In this document: positions 55,580 to 64,000 of the stretch, one piece after another | Numbering within the stretch: position 1 is the first letter of the stretch | How the letters are laid out: each line of letters starts with the position of its first letter | From: Prevotella sp. | GTDB taxonomy: Bacteria; Bacteroidota; Bacteroidia; Bacteroidales; Bacteroidaceae | NCBI GenBank assembly: GCA_024697645.1 | Contig: JAILFH010000089.1 | Span: forward strand, 1-64,000 | DNA length: 64,000 nt | Reading direction: 5' to 3' | The notes under the pieces: model-generated | Told to the model about the DNA's origin: nothing | Databases searched by the model: none | Seen by the model: the letters and a program-made list of their open reading frames with translations, nothing else | Translations under genes and position numbers: made by a program

Positions 55580-58303
55580 ATGAGAGCAAGATCACACTTT
55601 GTTACAGTTCTGCTGGGACTCTTCGTCTTGACAACTGCTACAGCGCAAAACCCGTTTGTACAGACTTGGTTCACGAGTGACCCTGCACCCATGGTGCATG
55701 ATGGTACGATGTATGTATACACGGGTCATGACGAAGACAATGCAGACTTCTTCTGGATGCAGGAGTGGCGTGTCTATTCAACGCAGGATATGGTGAACTG
55801 GACCGATCATGGTTCGCCTTTGGCTTTGGAGAGTTTCTCATGGGCAGACGATCGCGCTTGGGCAAGTCAGTGTGTGGAACGCGACGGGAAGTTCTACTGG
55901 TATATCTGCGCCCACTCGAAACTGTCGGGAGGTATGGCTATTGGCGTTGCAGTGGGCGATTCACCCACAGGACCGTTCCGCGATGCCATTGGGAAACCGC
56001 TCTTCGAAAATGGTTCCTGGGATCATATCGACCCAACCGTATTCATCGACGACGATGGCCAGGCGTGGCTGATGTGGGGTAATCCACGAGTCTATTACCT
56101 GAAACTGAACCGCGACATGATAACCTATGAGGGAGAAGTGGGTATGCTCCCCATGACGGAACAGGCTTTCGGTGCTCCTTCGATGGATAAGCGCGAGAGG
56201 GACAAGAAATATAAGGATTCGTATGTGGAAGGACCGTGGTTGACAAAGCGGAACGGAACCTATCAACTGCTGTATGCTGCCGGAGGTGTACCTGAACATA
56301 TCTCTTACAGTACGGCTCCTTCGCCTACTGGTCCCTGGACGTATGCTGGTGAAATCATGCCGCTCTGTGAAACGAATTCATTTACGAACCATTGTGGCGT
56401 TGCCGACTATAAGGGACATAGTTATTTCTTCTATCACACGGGAAAGTTGCCACAAGGTGGAGGATTTGGACGTAGCGTTGCTGTGGAGGAATTCAAATAT
56501 AATGCCGACGGCAGTTTCCCGAAGATTCTTCCTACTGATGAGGGGGTGAAGCCTGTTGGTAAATTTGACCCGTATCGGAAGGTGGAAGCAGAGACTATGG
56601 CTTTCTCGAAGGGCATCAAGACAGAGCAGAACGACCAAGTGGGCGTATATGTGACAGATATCCATAACGGTGACTATATCAAACTCCAAAGCGTGCATTT
56701 CTGCAAGAAGACGCCCCGAACGTTTACGGTACGTGTGGCAAGCGGACTCCGTGGTGGTGCCATCGAGATTCGTCTTGACAGCGTGGGCGGAAAACTGGCA
56801 GGTCGTCTGGAGGTTCCGGGAACCGGAGGATGGGAAGAGTGGAAGACCTTGACAACAGACCTGACGGAAATTGTCAGCGGGCATCATGACCTCTACTTTG
56901 TCTTCACAGGTAGGAAAGGACCTAAACTCTTCAACTTCGACTGGTGGGAGATGCGCGGTTTGGAACAATGCAACATGCCTCTGTTCCAGACAAAGTTCAC
57001 CGCCGATCCTTCGCCGTTGGTGGTGGGAGACACCTTGTTCCTTTACACCTCGCATGACGCATCACCTGAAGACATCCCCGATGCTAACGAGAAAAGTTCT
57101 GCCGGGTTCTTTATGTACGACTGGCTGTTATGGTCAACGACGGATATGGTGAACTGGACGGAACACGGAGCCGTGGCATCCTTGAAGGACTTCGTATGGC
57201 GCTCGCGTGAGAACGGGGCTTGGGCTATACAGACGGTGGAACGCAACGGGAAATACTATCTGTATGCTCCGCTTCATGGTCATGGCATCGGCGTATTGGT
57301 GGCGGATTCTCCTTACGGACCGTTCCATGATCCGCTCGGGAAGCCGCTGGTTTGGCAGAAGGAACATTGGGATGACATCGATCCTACAGTCTTCGTGGAC
57401 GACGACGGACAGGCGTATATGTATTGGGGTAATCCCCACACTTACTACGCACTGTTGAATGATGACATGATTTCTTTAAAGAGCGATATCGTAAAACTCG
57501 ACTACCACATTGACAACTACCAGGAAGGACCGTGGTTCTACAAACGCAACGGTCATTATTATCTGGGATACGCATCCACCTGTTGTCCGGAGGCATTGGG
57601 CTATGCCATGAGCGACTCTCCTACAGGTCCCTGGATTAGCAAGGGCTATATCATGCGACCCACGGAGCGTGACCGTGGAAACCATCCGGGAATCACAGAT
57701 TATAAAGGACATAGTTATGTCTTCGGACAGAACTACGACCTGATGCATCTGAAGACTTTCATACATCATGAACAACGCTCGGTGTCGGCCACGGAGATTA
57801 CGTATTTGGCAGACGGTACGATACAGGAAGTTCCTTATTGGCTTGACCAGGAACCCATGAAACAACTGCATTACCTGAATCCCTACCAACGAGTGGAGGC
57901 AGAGACTATGGCATGGGGCTTCGGTCTGAAATCTGCTAAGATGGGGATTCCCAACACGGGGGTGGTAGCGGACATGCCTTCTTCGACGGGAAAGAAGAAT
58001 ATGTATATCTACGATATCAACGACGGGGAGTATATCAAACTGCGTGGTGTTGACTTCGGAGCAAAAGGTCCTTCCCGGTTCCTGATGACGGCAGCCGCCA
58101 AAGGCTCCTGCACGATTACCCTTCGCGTGGATGGAACCGATGGTCCTGTGGTTGGAACTTTGTTAGTAAACGACACTTCATCTTTGGAGAAATACCGTCA
58201 GTTCAGCGCCAAGACAAAAAAGATGACGGGTGTTCACGACCTGTATCTTTGTTTTGAAAAGGCTAATGGTGAGGTGCGACTCGACTGGTGGCAATTTAAG
58301 TAA
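55580..58303 (+). CDS. Tandem GH43-CBM6-GH43-CBM6 protein
   Basis: Two sets: DPAPMV/HIDPTVFIDDDGQA/YVEGPWLTKRNG and DPSPLV/DIDPTVFVDDDGQA/YQEGPWFYKRNG, each followed by a VEAETMA CBM6. Confidence 0.88.
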   Translation: MRARSHFVTVLLGLFVLTTATAQNPFVQTWFTSDPAPMVHDGTMYVYTGHDEDNADFFWMQEWRVYSTQDMVNWTDHGSPLALESFSWADDRAWASQCVERDGKFYWYICAHSKLSGGMAIGVAVGDSPTGPFRDAIGKPLFENGSWDHIDPTVFIDDDGQAWLMWGNPRVYYLKLNRDMITYEGEVGMLPMTEQAFGAPSMDKRERDKKYKDSYVEGPWLTKRNGTYQLLYAAGGVPEHISYSTAPSPTGPWTYAGEIMPLCETNSFTNHCGVADYKGHSYFFYHTGKLPQGGGFGRSVAVEEFKYNADGSFPKILPTDEGVKPVGKFDPYRKVEAETMAFSKGIKTEQNDQVGVYVTDIHNGDYIKLQSVHFCKKTPRTFTVRVASGLRGGAIEIRLDSVGGKLAGRLEVPGTGGWEEWKTLTTDLTEIVSGHHDLYFVFTGRKGPKLFNFDWWEMRGLEQCNMPLFQTKFTADPSPLVVGDTLFLYTSHDASPEDIPDANEKSSAGFFMYDWLLWSTTDMVNWTEHGAVASLKDFVWRSRENGAWAIQTVERNGKYYLYAPLHGHGIGVLVADSPYGPFHDPLGKPLVWQKEHWDDIDPTVFVDDDGQAYMYWGNPHTYYALLNDDMISLKSDIVKLDYHIDNYQEGPWFYKRNGHYYLGYASTCCPEALGYAMSDSPTGPWISKGYIMRPTERDRGNHPGITDYKGHSYVFGQNYDLMHLKTFIHHEQRSVSATEITYLADGTIQEVPYWLDQEPMKQLHYLNPYQRVEAETMAWGFGLKSAKMGIPNTGVVADMPSSTGKKNMYIYDINDGEYIKLRGVDFGAKGPSRFLMTAAAKGSCTITLRVDGTDGPVVGTLLVNDTSSLEKYRQFSAKTKKMTGVHDLYLCFEKANGEVRLDWWQFK

Positions 58304-58323
58304 TTCACCTTTTTTAAGGAGAT

Positions 58324-60501
58324 ATGATGAAAAGGACTTTATTACCTGTTATCCTTCTGTGCGTTTGTGCGATACTATCGGCTCAGACACCTTTCGGAAA
58401 GGGACAACTATGTGTGAGCAAGGTGGCCAGAAATGCCGTACGTATTCAGTATACGACCGATGGTGTCAAGGGCAGTGATCTTCCGGACTGGCTCTATGTG
58501 AAACATGATAATGTGGAGGAGCAGGACATTAGTTTCCAAGTGGATGCGCAACAGGAAACTCTCATCGTCAAAGACAAGAATGGTAAATCTTTATTTAAGG
58601 CCACACGCCATCAGTTGGTGGATGGACAGGCAACTCTGGCGTTCGATTCTCCTGAGGATGAGTTCTTGTTCGGGCTGGGACAGTTTCAGGATGGTTACAG
58701 CAACGTGCGCGGTCTCTCCCGACGTCTGACGCAGGTGAATACCCAGATATCCATCCCCATGCTTCTCTCAAGCAAAGGCTATGGGGTGCTGTGGAACAAC
58801 TATGGCCTTACAGAGTTTAATCCCTGTGGACAGAGCGTCCGTCTGAATAAAACTTATGGCAGCGGGAAGACGGAAGAGGTGGACGTAACTACGACCGAGG
58901 GCAATAATAAGGAAGTGCGCGAGCGGCATGTCTTCGAGGCGACCTTAGATATTAAAGAAACGGGCGACTATGCTTTGCTGCTCGATGTGGGGCAGAAGAT
59001 GGCCCGCCGCCATCATCTCTGCATCGACGGTACCCCCGTTATCGATATGCAGAACCTCTGGCTGCCGCCTACAGCATCGACGATTGTCAGGCTGGAGGCT
59101 GGACGTCACACATTGATGGCAGAACTGACGAAAGATGACCAACCAACACTATATTATGATAAGGTGAAGAATGAGACGGTGCTGAGGTCGCCTGTGGCAA
59201 CAGCAGTGGACTATACGGTATTTATCGGTACACCCGATGAGATCATTGCCACTTACCGCGAACTGACGGGCCCCTGTCCGCTGATGCCAAAGTGGGCGTT
59301 AGGTTATATCCATTGTCGCGAAAGGTTTCATTCTTCGCAAGAGATTCTTGAGACCGCCAACAGGTTTAAGGCAGAGCAGATGCCCGTGAGAATGCTTGTG
59401 CAGGACTGGCAATGGTGGGGCAAGTACGGATGGAACTCGATGCAGTTTGATGAGGACTTCTATCCTGATCCCAAGGCATTGACGGACAGCCTTCACAGAA
59501 TGAACATCCGACTCATGCTTAGCGTTTGGTCGAAGATAGACAAGTCATCGGAGTTGGGCCGTCAGATGGAACATGACGGCTATTATATTCCCGGTACAGA
59601 TTGGATAGACTTCTTCAATCCCGACGCTGCCGCTGCCTACTGGAAGGCATTCAATGAACGGTTGCTGCCTACGGGAATCGATGCCTGGTGGCAGGACGCA
59701 ACGGAGCCTGAGAACGATGACCTTGCTGGGCGAAAGGTGAATAACGGTCAATGGAGTGGGGAACAAGTGCGCAATGTCTATCCCTTACTTGTGAACAAGA
59801 CCGTCTATGAGGGACTTGTTGCTGCCGGTAGGGAACCGATGATTCTTACTCGCAGCGGATTCCCCGGCATACAGCGTTATGGTTCTGCCTTATGGAGTGG
59901 AGACGTGGGCAATGACTGGGATACCTTCCGCCGTCAGATTACGGCAGGATTGGGTGTACAGGTTGCTGGCATCCCTTGGTGGACTTACGATGCAGGCGGT
60001 TTCTTCCGTCCTCGGGATCAGTACACCAATCAGGAATATATCGAACGGATGCTGCGCTGGATAGAGACAAGTGTATATCTGCCGTTGATGCGGGTACATG
60101 GCTATATGAGTAACACCGAACCATGGAACTATGGCGATGAGGCCAAGCAGATTATCGCAGACTGTCTGAAGGAACGTGAACAGTTGCGCCCGTACATCGA
60201 GGCTTGTGCTGAACGCGTGGCCAATGAAGGCTATACTTTGATGCGACCGCTCGTCTTCGACTTTGCCGATGATACGGAAGCCTTGAAGCAGACATGTGAG
60301 TATATGTTTGGTCCGGAACTGCTCATCAGTCCCGTAACGGAGCCCGGTGTTACAACGTGGAAAACATATCTGCCTCGTCAGAAGGGCGGTTGGACGGACA
60401 TTCATACGGGTGAACACTATGACGGTGGGCAGTATGTCACAACTATAGTGGATAAAGCACATATCCCCGTCTTCAAAAGACTACAATATAAAGTTAACTA
60501 A
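58324..60501 (+). CDS. GH31 family alpha-xylosidase-like enzyme with a PA14-like insert
   Basis: GIDAWWQDATEPENDD; MPKWALGYIHCRERFHSSQEI; inserted ATLDIKETGDYALLLDVGQ..IDGTPVID. Confidence 0.85.
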   Translation: MMKRTLLPVILLCVCAILSAQTPFGKGQLCVSKVARNAVRIQYTTDGVKGSDLPDWLYVKHDNVEEQDISFQVDAQQETLIVKDKNGKSLFKATRHQLVDGQATLAFDSPEDEFLFGLGQFQDGYSNVRGLSRRLTQVNTQISIPMLLSSKGYGVLWNNYGLTEFNPCGQSVRLNKTYGSGKTEEVDVTTTEGNNKEVRERHVFEATLDIKETGDYALLLDVGQKMARRHHLCIDGTPVIDMQNLWLPPTASTIVRLEAGRHTLMAELTKDDQPTLYYDKVKNETVLRSPVATAVDYTVFIGTPDEIIATYRELTGPCPLMPKWALGYIHCRERFHSSQEILETANRFKAEQMPVRMLVQDWQWWGKYGWNSMQFDEDFYPDPKALTDSLHRMNIRLMLSVWSKIDKSSELGRQMEHDGYYIPGTDWIDFFNPDAAAAYWKAFNERLLPTGIDAWWQDATEPENDDLAGRKVNNGQWSGEQVRNVYPLLVNKTVYEGLVAAGREPMILTRSGFPGIQRYGSALWSGDVGNDWDTFRRQITAGLGVQVAGIPWWTYDAGGFFRPRDQYTNQEYIERMLRWIETSVYLPLMRVHGYMSNTEPWNYGDEAKQIIADCLKEREQLRPYIEACAERVANEGYTLMRPLVFDFADDTEALKQTCEYMFGPELLISPVTEPGVTTWKTYLPRQKGGWTDIHTGEHYDGGQYVTTIVDKAHIPVFKRLQYKVN

Positions 60502-60512
60502 CAACAAGGATT

Positions 60513-61490
60513 ATGAAACGTATTTTATTATCAACATTTTTGCTGTGCATGGTCACATGGCTTATGGCGCAGCCGCAGGGAGGTTTTGGAGGCTTTCAGG
60601 CGCCTCAAGTGAAATTGGAAACCAGTCAGGAATGGAAGGATGTAAACTATGCTGGCGACGATCAGGCTTATCACACCTGCGACATCTACCTGCCCAAGAA
60701 GGAGGCAGAGAAATATCCTGTGGTGATCCACATTTACGGTAGTGCATGGTTTAGCAACAACGGCAAAGGAATGGCAGATCTCGGCACTATCGTCAAAACA
60801 CTGCTGGAATCAGGTTATGCTGTGGTATGTCCAAACCATCGCTCGAGTATGGATGCTAAGTGGCCTGCACAAATCCACGATATCCGGGCCGTCATCCGCT
60901 TCGTACGTGGAGAGGCCACGAAATATAAGTTCGATAGTTCGTTTATTGCCACAAGTGGCTTTTCTTCTGGCGGCCATCTGTCATCGACTGCTGCTACTAC
61001 CAGTGGGGTGAAGCAGACAAAGGTGGGCACTGTGGACATCGATCTCGAGGGCACTGTGGGTAACTATCTCAATGAAAGCAGTGTTGTGAATGCTGCATGT
61101 GACTGGAGTGGTCCCGTAGATCTTACGTCTATGGATTGTGGAGAGCACATGACTATGGGCGATAACTCGCCGGAGGACATCCTGCTGGATTCGAAACTAA
61201 CGCAGGAACCCGACAAGTACCTCAGTCTGAGTGCAACAAACTATGTTGATTCTAATGATCCTCCTGTGATTATCTTTCATGGTGAAAAGGATAATGTGGT
61301 GCCTTGCTGTCAGGGTAAGAAGTTCTTTGAGTTGTTGCAGGCTGCTGGCGTGAAGACGAAGGCCACTTTTGTTCCTGAAGGCGGTCACGGCGGTCCTCAG
61401 ATGTACACCGAGGAGAATTTGAAGAAGATGGTTCATTTCTTGGATTGTGTACGTCAGAAGGGGGCATGTTGTAAAGAGAACGGAAACTAA
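60513..61490 (+). CDS. Alpha/beta-hydrolase esterase (BD-FAE/acetyl-xylan-esterase-like)
   Basis: PVVIHIYGSAWFSNNGKG; SGFSSGGHLSS; IIFHGEKDNVVP; EGGHGG. Confidence 0.8.
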   Translation: MKRILLSTFLLCMVTWLMAQPQGGFGGFQAPQVKLETSQEWKDVNYAGDDQAYHTCDIYLPKKEAEKYPVVIHIYGSAWFSNNGKGMADLGTIVKTLLESGYAVVCPNHRSSMDAKWPAQIHDIRAVIRFVRGEATKYKFDSSFIATSGFSSGGHLSSTAATTSGVKQTKVGTVDIDLEGTVGNYLNESSVVNAACDWSGPVDLTSMDCGEHMTMGDNSPEDILLDSKLTQEPDKYLSLSATNYVDSNDPPVIIFHGEKDNVVPCCQGKKFFELLQAAGVKTKATFVPEGGHGGPQMYTEENLKKMVHFLDCVRQKGACCKENGN

Positions 61491-61631
61491 ATGGCAAGTC
61501 GATTATTATTGAGGAAAATGGAATTGGAGACCCTTTAAATGAACGATAAGTATTTGTTTAAAGTTTGCTGATAACAGTTTGAAAATAAAACCTTTAAGAT
61601 ATAGTTTGTGGAGTAAGTTGCACTCTTCCTG

Positions 61632-61665
61632 AAGTCCTGTAGTCATCTGATTACAGGGCTTTTTC
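61632..61665 (+). terminator. Rho-independent terminator
   Basis: AAGTCCTGTA...TACAGGGCTT followed by TTTC. Confidence 0.75.
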
Positions 61666-62226
61666 TTTTCACCTAATTATTATACGCAATTTGAGGGATT
61701 ACTTTTGATGATTGAAATTGAACTAAAGTAAGAAACTCGGTGGAAACGTTAGGAAATGAGAGTTTGTTGTCAGGTGTTTTTATGTGGTGTTTTTAATGGG
61801 GATTGGACTGCAAAATTACAAATAATAATTTTTATGACAAAATAATTGGGATAAAAGTCTTAAACTATTTATTTGGTGGTTTTGGATTGAAAGAAAACGT
61901 GGCCTAATTCTTACAATTTGTAATTATAAGCGGTATATATTCTTTTGGATATTAATTATTTTGATTTCAAAGAAAGTAAATAGTGAATTTTTACGACTGT
62001 TGAATCAAAAAAGAAGTAATTTTGCAAACGGAAACAAATACAATTGAATTTTATTGGGTCGTAATTGCCGATTGTAATGGTCGATAAGGCTTGAAGAAAG
62101 CCTGTGGACAGGACCTTCTGGGGTAGTGTGGAACGCGGTTGGCAGTCAGTTCCTTGCGAGGAAGTCAGGATTCATCATGTTGTAGGGATACCAAGAGCAG
62201 AGAAAACTCTCAACAAAAACAATCAT

Positions 62227-63807
62227 ATGCAAAGTAGTAAATTTATCTTCGTAACAGGCGGTGTCGTTTCTTCATTGGGAAAGGGCATTATTTCAGCCGC
62301 TATAGGCAAACTGTTACAAGCACGAGGCTTCAAAATCACGATACAGAAGTTTGATCCGTATATCAATATCGACCCGGGTACGCTGAATCCCTATGAACAC
62401 GGTGAATGCTACGTGACTGCCGACGGAATGGAAACCGATTTGGATCTTGGCCATTACGAGCGGTTCACAGGCATTGAGACCACACGTTCGAACTCGATGA
62501 CCACTGGCCGAATCTACAAGGCAGTCATCGACAAAGAGCGCCGAGGGGATTATTTGGGCAAGACAATTCAGGTGGTACCTCATATCACAGATGAGATCAA
62601 GCGTCGCATACAGTATCTTTCGAAAGACGGCTACGACTTCATCATCACCGAGATTGGCGGTACGATTGGCGACATTGAGAGTGCTCCATTCCTGGAAGCC
62701 ATTCGTCAGTTGAAATGGGAACTGGGCAGAGACGCCGTGAGCATTCATCTCACTTACGTTCCCTATCTGAAGGCCGCAGGTGAACTAAAGACAAAGCCTA
62801 CACAGCATAGCGTGAAGGAATTGCAGTCGGTAGGTATTCAGCCCGACATCTTGATTTTGCGTACGGAACTGCATCTCGACGATCAGTTGCGGAAGAAGGT
62901 AGCAGGATTCTGCAATGTCGACCTTGAATGCGTCATCCAAAGCGAAGACCTTCCGAGCATCTATGAGGTGCCGGTGAATATGCAGAAGCAAGGACTCGAC
63001 GCAGCAATCCTTCGGAAGATGGGAATCCCCGTTGGCGAGACACCCGATCTTGGACCTTGGAATCATTTCCTTGAACTTTGCCGTTGTGCGACTAAGGAGG
63101 TTCGTATTGGTCTCGTTGGCAAATACGACCTTCAGGATGCCTATAAGAGCATCAATGAGAGTCTGAGTCATGCAGCCACCTATCATATGAGAAAGGTGAA
63201 GATTACGTTCATCAATTCGGAACATCTGGATATGGACTTGGTGAAAGCGCAGGACGGTCTTGTCATCTGTCCGGGCTTTGGTCAGCGCGGTATCGAGGGG
63301 AAGATTCAGGCTGCAAAATACGCTCGCGAAAACGATATTCCCTGTTTCGGCATTTGTCTGGGAATGCAGATGATGGTCATAGAGTTTGCCCGCGATGTGT
63401 TGGGACTGGAGATGGCCAACAGCCGCGAGTTTTCCAATGAGGGCGACTTCGTCATCGACCTGATGGAAGAACAGAAGAACATTTCCCAGATGGGAGGAAC
63501 GATGCGACTTGGAGCCTATGAGTGCGAACTGATGGAGAACTCCAAGGCGGAAAGGATTTATGGAGAGACGCTTGTTCGTGAGCGTCATCGTCATCGTTAT
63601 GAGTTCAACAATGCGTATTTCGATGATTTTGAAAGTCACGGTATGAAATGTTCTGGGCGAAATCCTGCCGCCGATCTGGTTGAGATTGTGGAGATTCCCA
63701 CACTTCGCTGGTATATCGGCACGCAGTTCCATCCTGAATATCAGAGCACCGTGCTTCATCCGCATCCGCTGTTTATGGATTTTATCAAAGCAACTATTAA
63801 GAAATGA
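62227..63807 (+). CDS. pyrG: CTP synthase
   Basis: [61 protein letters not shown]; glutaminase [12 protein letters not shown] 62227 fits the family start. Confidence 0.97.
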   Translation: MQSSKFIFVTGGVVSSLGKGIISAAIGKLLQARGFKITIQKFDPYINIDPGTLNPYEHGECYVTADGMETDLDLGHYERFTGIETTRSNSMTTGRIYKAVIDKERRGDYLGKTIQVVPHITDEIKRRIQYLSKDGYDFIITEIGGTIGDIESAPFLEAIRQLKWELGRDAVSIHLTYVPYLKAAGELKTKPTQHSVKELQSVGIQPDILILRTELHLDDQLRKKVAGFCNVDLECVIQSEDLPSIYEVPVNMQKQGLDAAILRKMGIPVGETPDLGPWNHFLELCRCATKEVRIGLVGKYDLQDAYKSINESLSHAATYHMRKVKITFINSEHLDMDLVKAQDGLVICPGFGQRGIEGKIQAAKYARENDIPCFGICLGMQMMVIEFARDVLGLEMANSREFSNEGDFVIDLMEEQKNISQMGGTMRLGAYECELMENSKAERIYGETLVRERHRHRYEFNNAYFDDFESHGMKCSGRNPAADLVEIVEIPTLRWYIGTQFHPEYQSTVLHPHPLFMDFIKATIKK

Positions 63808-64000
63808 AGAAAGCAATATTGACATTAAGCGATGGTACGACATTTCATTGCCAGTCGTTCGGTTTTGAAGGACCGACGACTGGCGAAGTTGTGTTTTGTA
63901 CTGCCATGACGGGCTATCCTGAAAGCCTTACCGACCCGAGTTATGCAGGCCAGTTATTGGTGATGACTTACCCGCTTGCAGGAAACTACGGCGTGCCTCC
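63804..64000 (+). CDS. carA: Carbamoyl-phosphate synthase small subunit, N-terminal part (runs off window)
   Basis: ATGA overlap with pyrG stop; [65 protein letters not shown]. Confidence 0.93.
   Translation, partial: MKKAILTLSDGTTFHCQSFGFEGPTTGEVVFCTAMTGYPESLTDPSYAGQLLVMTYPLAGNYGVP

Noticed and set aside
62150-62215. RNase P RNA-like gaggaagtc segment
   Set aside because: Resembles the conserved GAGGAAAGTCC only partly; no matching 3' P4 half, and the region is too short.
62785-63843. 352-aa minus-strand ORF
   Set aside because: Fully antisense to pyrG, whose reading is unambiguous.

Overview
The window looks like a chromosomal segment from a Prevotella-like member of the Bacteroidota. 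This rests on SusC/SusD pairs, TAnnTTTG promoters and Prevotella-style C-terminal tails. Left to right: (1) an accessory block at 1-11 kb with a VirE/DUF3987-like protein, a DUF5675-like protein, an HNH nuclease, a Sau3AI/MutH-type restriction enzyme with a C5 DNA methyltransferase, and a DUF262/DUF1524 (GmrSD-like) protein; (2) a two-gene cassette of DUF6057-like membrane protein plus PD40 lipoprotein with CXXCH, present again as a paralogous pair at 45-48.8 kb; (3) a small SusC/SusD locus; (4) a large xylan-utilisation region with GH30, DUF3857, a multi-CBM protein, a degenerate GH10-like lipoprotein and tandem susCD pairs on the minus strand, and CE6-CE1, GH8, alpha/beta-hydrolase, GH43, GH43-CBM6 x2, GH31 and an esterase on the plus strand; (5) tRNA-His, a Na/Pi cotransporter, pyrG and the start of carA. 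The most unusual signal is a dense vocabulary of short repeats and mini-hairpins filling the intergenic space. Some copies sit in frame inside genes, as 36-bp/12-codon palindromic elements in DUF3987 and DUF5675 proteins. One repeat array supplies the start codon and signal-peptide n-region of a lipoprotein. Other notable items are a pseudo-GH10, a GH97-N-like stub fused to an esterase, a 16S-like fragment, and a 23-bp x3 leader repeat. All family calls come from reading motifs by eye; no searches were run.
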